Shown piece after piece: positions 33,443 through 44,777 of a stretch of 64,000 bases of DNA. The DNA comes from Symbiodinium natans (Eukaryota; Sar; Dinophyceae; Suessiales; Symbiodiniaceae). Position 1 is the first letter of the stretch; the number at the start of each line of letters is the position of its first letter. The stretch spans positions 1 through 64,000 of the forward strand of contig CAJNDS010000432.1 in NCBI GenBank assembly GCA_905221605.1, given 5' to 3'. A model generated the notes under the pieces. That model ran no database searches. It worked only from the letters and a program-made list of their open reading frames with translations, and had not been told where the DNA came from. Position numbers and translations under genes: made by a program.

Positions 33443-36035
33443 ATGTACTACGACTTTGATTGGAAGGATGCACCACTATCGTCCTACAGCACTCCAGTCA
33501 TCGCCAGTGGCTCTCTTAGTGCTCGTTGCGCCCCATGTTTGTGCACTGTGACGTACAAGGGCAGTTTACGCCTCCACCGAACAAGGGTTTCATGGAAGTG
33601 CCAGCTCCCACAGCCCGATGCATAAGACAGGCTGCATCCAGTCAGCACCAGTCCACCGCGGGGCTCGCATGTACTCCTTCGACAGCAACAGAAAGGTGAG
33701 AGACACACCCACAGGCGATACCAAGTGCAACAGGGGAGCCCTGCAAGGAATGACCCCTTAAGGAACCCGACCGGGCGTTTGCATCCAAGGTTGCCTCTAC
33801 TTGCTGATGGTGTTCTTCTTGCCCCGATGTGCCCGCTACCCATACACTGTCGCATACGGTCGTATGCGGTCGTAGAATGGTCGTGTCTTGTCGTACCGAA
33901 CAAGATGCCAGTCGGGGTTGTATGCCAGAATGCGTCACATTGACATGAGGTCCCTGAGGGTGGGTACAAGCTGGACAAGACCTTGGTGGTACACAACTTC
34001 ATCCTCAGTGGAGCCCCCGAACTTCTGCCGGCACATCGTGATTCCAGTCGCTGTCGCTTGCAGGCTTGATGTCCCTGGTCCTGTGCCTGGGATGTGCCTT
34101 TGAGATGTTGCAGCGTGTGCGAAGAGAGAACACTGTGGAGTGGATGCCTGGACCTCATCAGCCAGAAACAGCTTGAAAGGAAACGTTAGAGGAGTGAGAT
34201 ATGAGAGAAGTGAGAAAAGAAGTGAGAAAAGAAGTGAGAAAAGAAGTGAGAAAAGCCACAAGATGCTGAAGTCTCGGCAGCTGCCGGCATCGGCCGTTTG
34301 CGCATGCATCTTTGTCTAGGTTCTGCGAAGACACATCGATATCCACGCGAGGCCCGATCCCGATGGCACAATACACCAGTGGCATGCTGTGACGAGCCTT
34401 GCCGTGAGGGCCACTCTACTTCTGGTCCTGGGCCTTTTATGTCAAAAGCTCAGGAGATTGTGAAAACGGCCTTGCATCGACAGGGTAGCCTACGTTCCTT
34501 ATGGTGCCCCAAAACGCTGTAAGGCCAGCAAGTACTACGAGCTGGTAGATACGCTCCTCGCCCTGCTTCGGGCCTCCAGGTTCGCAGAAGAGGGTTTCGG
34601 GAAGTATGGTTTTGGGATGTTTTGGGTTTGTGCAGGAGGAAGGTTTTTGGACGCTCTTTGTCAGGCCGCCGCATTTTGGCCTGCACGTCTACCACCATGC
34701 CCTTGTTCCAGTTCGTACCTCAGCCCGCCTTCGCGCACGTTTTCTGCTTCCGAACTGGCACGAAAGTGAAGCTTCAGACTCGTTTGGTTTTTAGCATGGC
34801 CAGGCACCCTCCCTTCTCACTGTTGCCAATCAGTTGGGAGATACTCTGTGTGCTTGCCCTTGACTGCAGAGGTCATGGTCTGGAACTGGTTAGAACACCG
34901 AACAACTCTTCAGCACATAGGCCCGCATCAGCTGCTGCAGATGCTGGGCGTGTGCACACTGCGACAGTGCAAGTGGCCAGGGCTGCTTTGGAACACCTTC
35001 GTGCACGTGGTCATGTACGCCTATTACGGCCTGAAGGTGCGGAGCTGTTGCTCACCAAAAGCAACTGATGCTTGATAATTAGCTGATGCCGCACATGTCC
35101 GCTTGGCTGCTTAGACAAGAAGCCATAGACCCTCTTTGACGATTGGCAACGCTGCAAAAACTAAGTGGAAAACGATTCCTGAAGCTTTCGAATCTTGCTG
35201 AGGCCTTCATAGGCTTCTCCAAGAAAGTGCAGTCCGAATCCGAAGAAACCTCAGGTTTGTAGGGGTTCCTGGTGGACTGCAAAGCGGCTGCCAAAGCGCC
35301 ATAGAGCTGGGCAGATTGGCCGTTGATGATGCTTCCGGATTTGCCACATGTGGTCATGTAAACTGGTTTGGAGCAACGTTGGCTCAGTTGCTGGTGCCTC
35401 AATCAGGCTCATGCTACCCATCGCAGTCGTTTACGGAAGCATTGGACAGCAAGCCAAAGCACTCCCATGCACTCCCTCTTCTCTGGGCGGGTGTCTTTCG
35501 TGTCGTGCCGTCTGCATGGCCATGTCTTAGCCTTGTGCGAATCTGTTTGGCGAAAGGAAAGAGAACCTGCCGTTATGCTCAGTAGCTTTACCAGCCCGAA
35601 GCCGTTTTGCAGGTTCTGCATGTGCCAACGCCAGGCACTAAGACCACGAAGTCGCCTTGAGTTCGTGTATGGCTTGTGGTGAAAAGTTGGTAAGGCCCTG
35701 GAAGAAGTGGGTGACCCGCCTACAGATCGTTCAGTTTGTGACCAGCATGGCTTTGCTCGTGCCGGTGCTGTACTACACATGGGAGCGCCCTGCACGGTTT
35801 CATGTTTCTCAACAGTCGGCTGGAAGATGTGTTGCCTGGATCCGCTGGCAGGATGCACCGCTCGGAGATGTGTGCGCTGGGCAAAGGAGTTTTTTCGTGA
35901 GAGCCGCAGCGACTCTTAGGTGAGGGATGGCTTCGAAGCCGCACAAAGCCGCTGAGCACTGCAGGTCAACCTCGCCTTCAACCTGACGCTGCTCTGGCAG
36001 TTTGTTGGAGTGCTGTATACTCCTGCCGCTAGCCG
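33443..36035 (+). CDS. ELO-type very-long-chain fatty acid elongase
   Basis: This is the condensing enzyme of ER fatty-acid elongation, which joins malonyl-CoA to an acyl-CoA. Exons in order: from ATG 33443 (MYYDFDWKDAPLSS); ~33982-34011 (LVVHNFILS); ~34064-34148 (GLMSLVLCLGCAFEMLQRV); 34415-34448 (LYFWSWAFYV); 34529-34579 (KYYELVDTLLALLR); 34665-34710 (FGLHVYHHALVP); 34872-34920 (VMVWNWLEHRTTLQHIG); 34981-35036 (LLWNTFVHVVMYAYYGLK); 35687-35790 (WKKWVTRLQIVQFV); and ~35967-36035 (NLAFNLTLLWQFVG). All four family motifs are intact: KxxExxDT, the histidine box HxxHH (34684-34698), NxxxHxxMYxYY and TxxQxxQ. Introns 34580-34664 (GT-AG), 34921-34980 (GC-AG, 60 bp) and 35037-35686 restore frame. 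An exon for the first membrane helix (33.5-33.98 kb) was not pinned. The tail past 36035 is uncertain. Confidence 0.93.
34207..34255. repeat. 12 bp tandem repeat in an ELO intron
   Basis: Four copies of AGTGAGAAAAGA-type units, lying between the exons ending ~34148 and starting 34415. Confidence 0.9.
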
Positions 36036-37530
36036 AAGTTTTCAAGTTTCAATGTTGCAACTGCTCGGTTTTTGGCTTCTCTCGGACGGTTGACTCAGGC
36101 GACTGGAGCAAAAAAGGGAAGCCGCAAGCAGGAATGAGATGCCACGTTGATCTTCCATACTTTTCCAGGGCAATAGCCCCCCCAAGTATGCATTGCCAAT
36201 GTATGCCCAATGGCTGTAAAGCGTCTTGGATGCCTAAAGAGGCTCCAATCACGCAGGCCATTGCGTTCGCATGCTGGGTGTGCCTTGTTGCAGCATCTTG
36301 TGCTGCATTGCAGGCACTAGCCAGCTTCCCGTGTCACCTTGCCGTCGTGCCCCTAGACCATCCCAGACCGCCTTGGATCGACTGCAAAAAAAACTAGAGG
36401 GAAGACCGCTGAACTTGTTGATGCTCACTTATGCTCACTTCAAGGCTGAGATTGTAGAAAGCTGAATAGCAGCTGTTACCGTTGCAATCAAGCACTGAGC
36501 CAGTGGTAGTGAGGAGCAAGTCAGTCGTGTTCTGGTGCAGTGCGGTGGTTTGATTCCTCGTGGGTGTATCTGTACGACTGTACGAGTTGCGAAGATTCCA
36601 TCAAGCCTATAAGGTTACCCTATCAAGTTGCAACTGTCAACTTCGGTCAACTTCGACACCTCAGCTGCTCATGGCGTCGCGGCTCGCGCCCTGGGCTGGG
36701 TCCCTGGATAAGAGCCCGAGAGCCATGTGGCCTGACAGAGCGTCTACACTGTAGCACGCCCACGCGCTCACAGTTTCGCGGTAAACTCAGCTTTTACACT
36801 GTAGTGGGTCTGGCTGGTTTCACACTCGGTCTTACACTGTAAAGCGCCACGAAGTCACATACGTCATGTCTGCTGCACGTATGGGCCTGGTCCTTGAGTG
36901 AGAATCTGAGCGGTCATTTTGCAGTTTAGAGGTGCCTTAGGTTCGGCTTCTTTACCGCAGTGCGATGCAAGAAACGGCAGGGAGTGCAGAGCTAGGGCAA
37001 CATTGGACGACAATCTGCTGTGGGACCTGCCAAGAACACGAACACAGGCATCCTCTTGACGGCCTTGCTTTTGGCTGGCTCTGCTGCTAGTGAAATCGCT
37101 CGTCCTGTAGCCAGGCCTCAACGGTCAGAGGACACGCCTCTGCGCATGACGACAAGATATCGAAAACCAGTGGATAGTTAGGGCTTGGATGTCGAACGTC
37201 CAAGAGCGATTGTAGCTCCATCAGTGGTGGTTGCATTTCAGTGTGCCGATGTTGATGGAGCATGCGCCGTTGCATCGGTCGCGACTCATATTGCCACGAT
37301 CAAGAAAGAAGCAGCGAGAGTATTGAGGAATCCGTGTGCGAGATGTCCCCATGTTTTGGACGCTATGGACATTAAATCGGAGGCTTGCACAACGGCAGCC
37401 TCCAGGTCGGGTATTGACACGAGAAGAACTGCTTAAGGTTGCTTCCGGAGACTGCAGATGATGAACTTCGATGATGCATAAGCTTAGACTGCTGCAGCAG
37501 CGTCCAAAAGATAGAGGGAGCTGCACATTT
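36036..37530. other. Unassigned region
   Basis: No supported exon. Three copies of TACACTGTA lie at 36747-36756, 36794-36803 and 36831-36840, about 40-47 bp apart; no known element was matched. This region probably holds the elongase 3' end and an intergenic space. Confidence 0.35.
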
Positions 37531-38371
37531 ACGTCAGTTTCTGCTATTATGGCCTACTACTGCAAAGCATCCACGAGAGCCATTCTGACCTGCTTTGCTT
37601 TCAGCTTGAAGGTGAGGCCAGCTCAGAGTTCAAGCAGCAGTGCGCGCTTGCGCTTGCGCGGGCATGTTCAAGCACGTGCCGGCAGCTTCTCCCAGCTCTT
37701 GCCTGGCAAGTCGGGAGCCGAGCGCAGCGGAATCACTGCGAAGATCGTGGAATGCACGAAATCAAACAAGCGAGAGGCGCGCAATCTCTGGACCAAGGAT
37801 GCAAGTCGCCCAGTTGCTGGGGCAAGGCAACGCAAGCGCGTCGCATGTCAAGGGGCAACGAAAGATGTCCGGATGTCTTGTGCATCCGGTTCAGGATGCT
37901 TCAGCCGTGCCTGCAACTTAGCAGTGCTCTCTATCTCCACCTCTGCCTCCCTCTTTGCTGACAGCGGCCTTCAGGTACAGGCGCGCAGTGCCGTGAGCAG
38001 TTCTGCGGACAGCGAGGTGACCACCGACGCAACCTTCAGGCCGTGCGAGTTCAGCGTGTGGTCTGTCCGAGTCCATCCAGAATAATGGTGCGAAGGTACA
38101 GTAACTTTAGCTGGCGAACATCTGCCGGCGAAAGGCTGACATTCATATTTGTGGCCGAACAATTGGAACCGTGCAAACCCGAGTAAGCACAGGCATGTGT
38201 ACGAGTACATCATTGCGCAGCAGCCGGTCCGGTGCCAAATTGTTGGACTGCCCTCACGCAGCAGAGAAGATAGTGGACTGCCTTCACGCGGTAGAGAAGA
38301 TAGTGGAGGCCGGTGGTGAAACTGCTCGAAATGCCCTGGTGGCACTGGAAGAGAGCTTGCCCGTACCCTAG
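37531..38371 (+). CDS. Unrecognised gene pieces ending in a 10-residue repeat
   Basis: From ~37613 one + frame reads GEASSEFKQQCALALARACS then CRQLLPALAWQVGSRAQ. At 38240-38371 another exon-like frame ends DCPHAAEKIVDCLHAVEKIV, then EAGGETARNALVALEESLP, at a TAG (38369). The last part contains a 30 bp in-frame tandem duplication. I cannot link the two parts by a proven splice and recognise no family. Confidence 0.3.
38245..38307. repeat. 30 bp tandem duplication, in frame
   Basis: GGACTGCCCTCACGCAGCAG... is repeated once, 30 bp on, as GGACTGCCTTCACGCGGTAG..., giving the peptides CPHAAEKIVD and CLHAVEKIVE. Confidence 0.9.
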
Positions 38372-39145
38372 ATCAAGAAGTGACCTGCATCGTTCGCATC
38401 GTCCATCGTCTCACCTTAGCATCTTGCAGCTTGCATCATTCCTCTTCATAGGCGCAAGGTGCGATGTGAACTCTGAGCAATGAGTAGGAGCAATGAAAGG
38501 AAGAGCATGTGAAGAGCGGCATAAGTGGGCTTTTGGTGGGGGTCCCTCTGTGTCTTCGAGGCCTCGCCCCACCAGTGGCTGGACCTTGCTGCTGATGCCA
38601 TCGGCCTGTTGCTCAGGGATTTTGGCAGAGGAGCGGGGGCTCTGTTGTTTGATTCTGTTCTTCCCCGTTCTCTGTCTTTCTTTCCTGTTTCTGACAGAGG
38701 CGACAGTGTGTCCCTCTTCTTAGGAGGAATGCTCGATGATTGATGATTTGCGCATTCCTCAAGACGACAATGCCTGAGGTCTCGCTTGTTTGCAGCGGCA
38801 AAGAAGAGATGAGACCACTGGCCACGCTGCTTTCACAGCGAGGGCCAGGGAGCCCAAAAATTGCTGTGCTCACGCCAAGCACATGCTTGGGCTGCCGCTG
38901 TGGGCATCTCTGAGGCATCGTTGCTACATCCTGGAGTGGCCTAGGGCCCAGGGGGTGGCCCAGGGTCTGGAAAAATGTTTGAAGGTTCCGAAAAAGATTG
39001 AACCCTGATTTCTTCCAGGCCGGGATGGACGCAGCACGTACAGACCAATTGGGCGTCGCAGCCTCGGGGGTCCGCCAAGCCCTGGAAAAGAACCTCACGG
39101 ATTTCACATGTTTGATCATGCCTGCTTTGCACTTGACGTGTGCAG
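38372..39145. other. Unassigned region
   Basis: A minus-strand frame (38613-39227) and several + frames are open, but none is convincing. A + frame at 39030-39130 reads GVAASGVRQALEKNLTDF and may be exon. Confidence 0.3.
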
Positions 39146-39700
39146 GTTGGAGCGGTGCAAGACTGAGCACCTGGCGGAGGAATACCAGGACTCTTGTTGC
39201 AACGGTTTCTTTCAAGTGGTTCATCAACTTGGCCCCACTTCTCTCCTGACGGTTAGCTCAACTTAGTAACTTTCCAGGACTTCTGGTGCCAGGCCTTGGA
39301 GCATGTTGCCCAGCGAGAGCTGGCAGGGGTCGCCGGACAAGGAGGCCGTGTGGTGATTCTTGTGATTTCTTGTGGCTTGCGTCCCATGTGCACAGTGACT
39401 CTCCAGACAATCATGAGGCGATTCCAAGGCGACTAAGCGGGTGCCTAAGGCTTTCTTTCGCTCTCATCGCGTGGAAGACTGCAGTTATAGTTCAAAAACG
39501 CCAATGCGCAGCACATTGAGCCTTTGAGCCCCAGGCTGTGCATTGTGGCAGCTGGGAGTGCTGCCATCTACGCCCTTCGGGCTGTCAAGGCCTGGGCCTG
39601 GGGGGCTTCTGTGGATGCAGATGTTGTTCCGACTCAGGCGCTGCAGGGATGGTCCGAGTCGAAAACAGCCCAGCGCTCGAGGAAAGTTACCAAATGCTCC
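39146..39700 (+). CDS. Unrecognised multi-exon gene fragment
   Basis: After TGTGCAG|, the exon 39146-39251 encodes LERCKTEHLAEEYQDSCCNG and FFQVVHQLGPTSLLT. After a 26-nt GT-AG gap (39252-39277) the same frame resumes with DFWCQALEHVAQRELAGVAG. A further + frame at 39524-39690 reads LCIVAAGSAAIYALRAVKAW and DADVVPTQALQGWSESK, possibly the next exon with a hydrophobic helix. No family recognised. Confidence 0.4.
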
Positions 39701-40864
39701 GACGATTCACATTAGCTACGCCAGACGGCGTGCGCACGATCCGAACAAATCAAATCTGCAGTCACAGAGACGCATCTTCCTCCTAAGCTTGGTATGGCCT
39801 TTGCAGATCTTCGCGCATCCTTGCACGGCGCCGGGGGCAAGTCTTCTTGTGAACGAGGCGACCGCTCCGTACGACTCCCTGGTGATGCTTGCTCCAAGTG
39901 GGGTGCCTGTTCGCAAGGCACACCAGTCCAGATACCATAGACAACACACATATATGTTTATGTATGTCTAAATGCGTTGATACACAAAACTATGATCACA
40001 GTGTCTTTGTATGTGCCAGGGCATCAGCTGCAAGACTCCAAGGTTGGAAGGCGGAGCGGCGACGAGGGCTTCTCTCCAGGCTGCAGCCGGACCACGCTGC
40101 CTACTGGATGGGTGTCCGGGTCTTTGCAGCTTCTGTTCATGCTCTTTCATGCTCATTCATGCTCATTCATGCGGTATTATTTTGTGTTGGTCCAATGACC
40201 ACGATCTTCCTTGCAGCGTGTGGCTCTTAGACTGTAGGGAGCCAGAAAGGATGGCTTCCCAGCACAAGAGGAAGCGGTAAGTGCATGGCGAGCAGTGACT
40301 TGACAGCGAAGGTCTAGGTTACCTTTTTGGAGTTCTGTCTCCTAAGTCTTGAGTGTATGCATTTTCGGTTGCGTGTCCGACACTGCGACGAGGCCAGGCG
40401 CCACGAATACCGAGAGCACTGCCACAAGGGGCTGTGGGCATCAGCTATGTCAACTCAAGGACTCTTGACTGCGATGGTACTATTCTCAGCCGCAGAATCT
40501 GGCTGCGACAATCAGCTTCCGGCTCCATGCCAATGTGTTCTGGGATCACTGGGGGACGGTCCTGGGTGCATTAGAGCTGATTGTTGGCTAAACGCTTCAT
40601 CTTGCCTGCTGTTCGTGTTTCTGTCCTTGGCCACTGGTGCGCATCGCTAGAAGCCACCGCCTGAGGGTGGATCCAGCCTTTTGCTGCCCTTTCTGCAGGT
40701 TTTGTCTCCTCTGAACTGCTTCTTTGTGCCTGGGTGTGTGAGGTGAGGGTTGGAGTGTATGGGTGAAGCGGAAACTCAACTTGATTGCGGCAGGAATGCA
40801 GATGATGTTTCAAGCGCATGGGTGTGGTTGCTTCTTCATGCAAGCACATGTCATGTTTGGAGCT
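39701..40864. other. Unassigned region
   Basis: Frames around 39800-39930 are open in more than one phase. A small TCATGCTCAT tandem lies at 40145-40170. No domain recognised. Confidence 0.3.
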
Positions 40865-41598
40865 CAGGATTCCCCAAGGTCAGGCGACCTTGAAGCCGGA
40901 GATCCAAGAGCTGCTGGTCTTGCTGCGCAAGGCGCTCCACCTGGTGTGCGAGGAGCTGCGGCGGACTCACAGGTGCAACAAGCACTTGGAGGAGCGCCAA
41001 AGCGACTTGGCCATCGAGCTGGACGAACTCAAGTCCAGATCAGAACGGCCCACGCGTCGGGGCGGCGCTGTGAAGGTGAATGACCTTCCAGAGCGCATCG
41101 AGCTCCCGCAAGCCACCCACGCCCTGCCGCCTCCGGTCTTCAAGGCTGTCGCGGTCCCAGCCCGTGAGCTGCCTGCGGCCGTTCGGGCCGTGCCTGCGGC
41201 TGTGCCAGTGGCCGCGCCAGTTTCGGCTTCAATCGGCTCCTCGGCCCCCAACGAGCCACGTGGGTCGGCCGCATCGAGCGGGTCGGGCGACAAGGGCAAG
41301 CCACGTTGCTCCAGTGACCGGAGCTCGATGGCAAGCAGCAGACGCGTGACCCTGAAGCTGTCCCGAAGTGTGCTGAGAAAGCTTTCAGCAAACGCAGGGC
41401 ATGCCCAGAACGAGGAGCAGGACAGCGACAGCGGCTCGGAAATCTTTGAGGCCAACAATCCTGATGAGGTCTTGCAGATGCAGAAGATTCTCCAACAGCT
41501 TAGTTGGAAGTATGAGTACATGCCGGAGGGAGGAACGGTCGTGGGAGAAGACGGTGTCAAGCCTGAAGAGGAGGACGTTCGAAAGGGCATGTTGCAGG
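40865..41598 (+). CDS. Coiled-coil / low-complexity protein exon
   Basis: One + frame is open for ~245 codons. It begins with a charged helical, probably coiled-coil, stretch (KPEIQELLVLLRKALHLVCE, then NKHLEERQSDLAIELDELK). A Pro/Ala/Val-rich linker follows (41085-41240), then a Ser-rich basic part and an acidic end (EEQDSDSGSEIFEANNPDEV; YMPEGGTVVGEDGVK). It probably ends at the donor TTGCAG|GTGTCG (41599). Upstream and downstream exons were not identified. Function unknown. Confidence 0.55.
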
Positions 41599-42350
41599 TG
41601 TCGCTGTGCTTGTGGAATGAAGGTGCAGTCACTTGCAGTGTCTGATTGTACCTCGGATGTACGTAGCAGCAACCGTAGCAGTAAGTTAGGCTTGGGCACA
41701 GGCATAAGTTTGCATATACAGGTATGCAGGCAAGCCGTGTTTTGAGGAGCCCGAGACATCTCCCTCCGTGCGAGCTTCGCTGTCTCGACGGCTGACGCCA
41801 GGAATGCTGGAAGATGAGACAGCCTCCCTTCCGCCTCGTCGTTTAACTCTGTTCCAGGCCAAGTGAACACGACACCTTTCTCAGTGCGCGCGGCTGCTGG
41901 GCGGAAGCCTCGCTTCCTGAGCTCCTGGCGTGGATGCCGGTACAGTAGCTATCAGACGTAATTCATGTGTTACGAATACGTCTGAATATCTGTTAATGCT
42001 TCTGACAGAGCCCACACCGCTCTGAGCACCAGGCACAAGAAAATCGATCCAGAGCGAAGTAGGCTTGATTGAAGCGGGCTTGGACTATCTTTGCAGCACT
42101 CCACGCTAGTGCCCAGGCTCTGCTTCACACCGACTCAAGGGTGGGTCGCATCTTTCGAAAGTCCTACTTTGGGTGGGGCTCCAAGCTGGGCAGTGGGCAC
42201 TGTAGCATGCAGTCTGCTTGTCGTCAACCTTTTCTTTCGTCACCCGCGCTAGTGCGCTGTTCAAAATGTAGCATGCAGCATGCAGGGTAGCTCAGGAAGA
42301 AGAACCTTCAACGCCACTTCCTCCATTCGGGTGCGCCGGATGGAAATGAG
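41599..42350. other. Intron/intergenic, unassigned
   Basis: No supported exon. GTAGCATGCAG occurs at 42203 and again near 42268, followed by another GCATGCAG. Confidence 0.35.
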
Positions 42351-43000
42351 GTGCACCGAATCAGACCCCTATACCCCCAAGCTGTTGTCCATAGCACAAC
42401 AGCATATAGCACAGCCATAGCACCTTGGCGACCTGCCTTTCAAAGGAGCGGCTCTTGCAGCTGGCCTCCTGGTTCTTCCAAAGGCCATGTGGCGCTTTGT
42501 ACAGCCACAACATTGTACAACCGTCCGACCACCCGAGACTCCAACTCCAACGGCCGGATGCTTTTCAGTGGATTTTCCTGGCAGCTCAGAATGCTCGGAG
42601 GCCACGGCCCTATGCGCAGACCGATGCGGCAATCGCCTATGGATTCTTGGATCCTCCTAACATCGACTCCGCCGGACCACCTAGCCCTTTTCCGCCCTGT
42701 TTTGGAGTGCTGTGTCATGCATCCATTGCCAAATCCTCCGGGAGCACGCTGCACCATTTGCAGAGGTCGAGAATTTGGCTGCCGAGATCCTCTCACAGCC
42801 CTTCAGGCCCTTCAAGTGGCTTCCAGGGCACAGACATGTCGTACACTGCGTGCATGGTGTTCGCCTTACAAGGCGTCGTGTGCTACTACTGAGCCCGGAG
42901 TCCCAAAGTGGTACCCCATCTTCGTCCCTGCGGACCGCTTTAGAGGCTGGTGCTCGTGTGACTCATTCAATTCTGCCTGACATGTCTTGGCATTGATGCC
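42351..43000 (+). CDS. Exon-like region, unrecognised
   Basis: All three + frames are long and open here. The most protein-like piece is 42735-42850 (REHAAPFAEVENLAAEILSQ; PFRPFKWLPGHRHVVHCV). No conserved family; exon limits unresolved. Confidence 0.25.
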
Positions 43001-43439
43001 ACTAGGCGGTTTGTTGCGTGGGTGCAGTGGTTGTGCAGCTAGCTGTGCAGGCCAGTTCGCACTCGGCAGGCTCTGTGGAGCAGCGTCGACTCCTTATCCA
43101 GCGATCATTTCGCATATGGCTTATTTGTTGAGTTGAGGTCTCGTTCCCTCCAATTCGCCGCTGCCACATGAAGTGGCCACTTCAGCTGTGCAATTCGTGG
43201 CGGCTCTCAGCTCTGGGTTCCCTTTGAGAACTTTGCGTGTCGGTGCACGAACGTGGCCTTGGGGACCGAGGCTGTGGATCAGTGGCTGCAGCAAAGCGAC
43301 GTTGCATCGCAGTGAGCGCTTGAAGAAAGAAGCGGGCTTGGCAGTTCGGATCAGTTCGGATCAGCTCAGTATGCTATGTTTTTCTTTTGTTGGTGTGCGT
43401 GCTATCTGTCCGCCCACTCTGTCCGCGTGACATCGCCGC

Positions 43440-43842
43440 AGAAGTTAGATCAAGCTTTTGGGTCCTCCGCTGGCATCTGCTGGGTGCAGGCAGCGGTTGT
43501 TGAAGGGTTGCAAGGAACCTTGCGTTGTCCTGCGTATCCGCTGCAGGCCATGGCAGCTTTGGGAGAGGCGACAGTGTTTCTGTGTCTGCTCACATCTGAG
43601 ATGCACTACCATCCTTCCCAAGCGCCCGCTCCTGCCCAGAAGGTGCTTCCCACTACTGTCACTGTGACAAGGATGGGGCTTCTGTGTAGAGTCTCTGGCA
43701 CTCTGGCACTGGCCCTCCAGCAAGCTTCACAAAAACATCCCACGTTGCGGAGGCCCGAAGTCTCCACCAGATGGACTCATTCTCCAGCAGCAGTGGTGGC
43801 TGTGGATGATGCAATCAGGTCTGATCGCTCAGGACACTACTG
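43440..43842 (+). CDS. Exon-like region, unrecognised
   Basis: One + frame reads KLDQAFGSSAGICWVQAAVV, GLQGTLRCPAYPLQAMAALG, MGLLCRVSGTLALALQQASQ and AAVVAVDDAIRSDRSG, ending at a TGA (43841). Composition is protein-like and Ala/Leu-rich. No motif recognised. Confidence 0.35.
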
Positions 43843-44095
43843 AGTACTGATTTGGTGGAAGGGTGAAAATCAACTGAGGCGTCCAGCTGGCACTTCCAGC
43901 TCGAATTTTAAGACTGGATGCCTTGGCCTCAGTGCCTCGTAAGCTTGTGTGCTTTGTGTGCAGCGCGTTGTGGGGCAGAGTGTTGCGGACCGTGCAAGCC
44001 AAGTTGCTCTGGCGGTGCCGCTGGCCGCTGCTGCTACGCGGCGCAGGAGGGGGGCTAAGATCCTCTCAGAGTGCTTCCTTGTGCAGTAGGGAAGC

Positions 44096-44577
44096 ATGTT
44101 TACGAAGGGGCTGGTTTGCAGGCCGGGGCGGAAAGGGCACACCTGTCGCCTGGCGACGAAGACCTCAACAACGGTGAGCAACGCCACCGTGAAAGGTGCA
44201 GCGAAGGCGCGAGGCCGCTTCACAGTTTGGCCGAGGATGCTGAGGGGATCTGCTCTGAGCTGCCAGGTCTGCTCCGAATGTGGCTATGTTTTCTTGGAAG
44301 ATGATGCTCTTTTCTGCCAATTGCTGAGCGTGTCCTTCTCTCACAAAGTGGCACTGTGTTGTGCATCAGCATGCTGTAGAGGCCCAAAGTGCGGCACGCC
44401 TCGAACGGGAACCCTTGGTGTTGGAGGTTCCAAGGCTGGCTTTGACTTCTCCAGAAAGTTTGTGTGCAGAGAAGTTGTGAGACACAGTTTGAGATTGTGT
44501 GAGGCCGCTCCAAAGCCCGAGGAGCCGAAAAAAGGCTATTTTGCGCCACAGCCCACGCCACTGCCGCTTGCTCACCT
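44096..44577 (+). CDS. Zinc-ribbon-type protein fragment
   Basis: A + frame from the ATG at 44096 leads to VCSECGYVFLEDDALFCQ (44263-44321). About 70 bp on, KCGTPR (44388-44405) completes a CxxC-x(12)-CxxC ribbon once the intervening intron-like DNA is removed. Short zinc-ribbons of the form CG-x-V/I-F-x-x-D-D/A-x-F-C-x-x-CG are, from memory, common in dinoflagellate proteins of unknown role. The following frame contains Pro/Lys-rich sequence (PKPEEPKKGYFAPQ). Its relation to the dxs gene just downstream is unknown. Confidence 0.45.
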
Positions 44578-44777
44578 CGCCGGCTTTTGTTTTTTTGATG
44601 GTGTGGTGCCTTGCATCATGCCTAGAAGTGTTCCGTACATGTCTGTCCTAGAATCATATGTCTGCCTCAGCCGGCTGTTCTCACACGAGGTTGGACTCGC
44701 TGGGAGATGAGGGCACTCAACGGACAGCTTCCCCCAGTACCTCTCAGCAGCAAATCTCGCAAGCTGTTCCGCTGCAG

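Noticed and set aside
38613..39227. 204-codon minus-strand frame
   Set aside because: The + strand over 39146-39251 gives a more convincing protein with splice sites; the minus frame has no recognisable motif.
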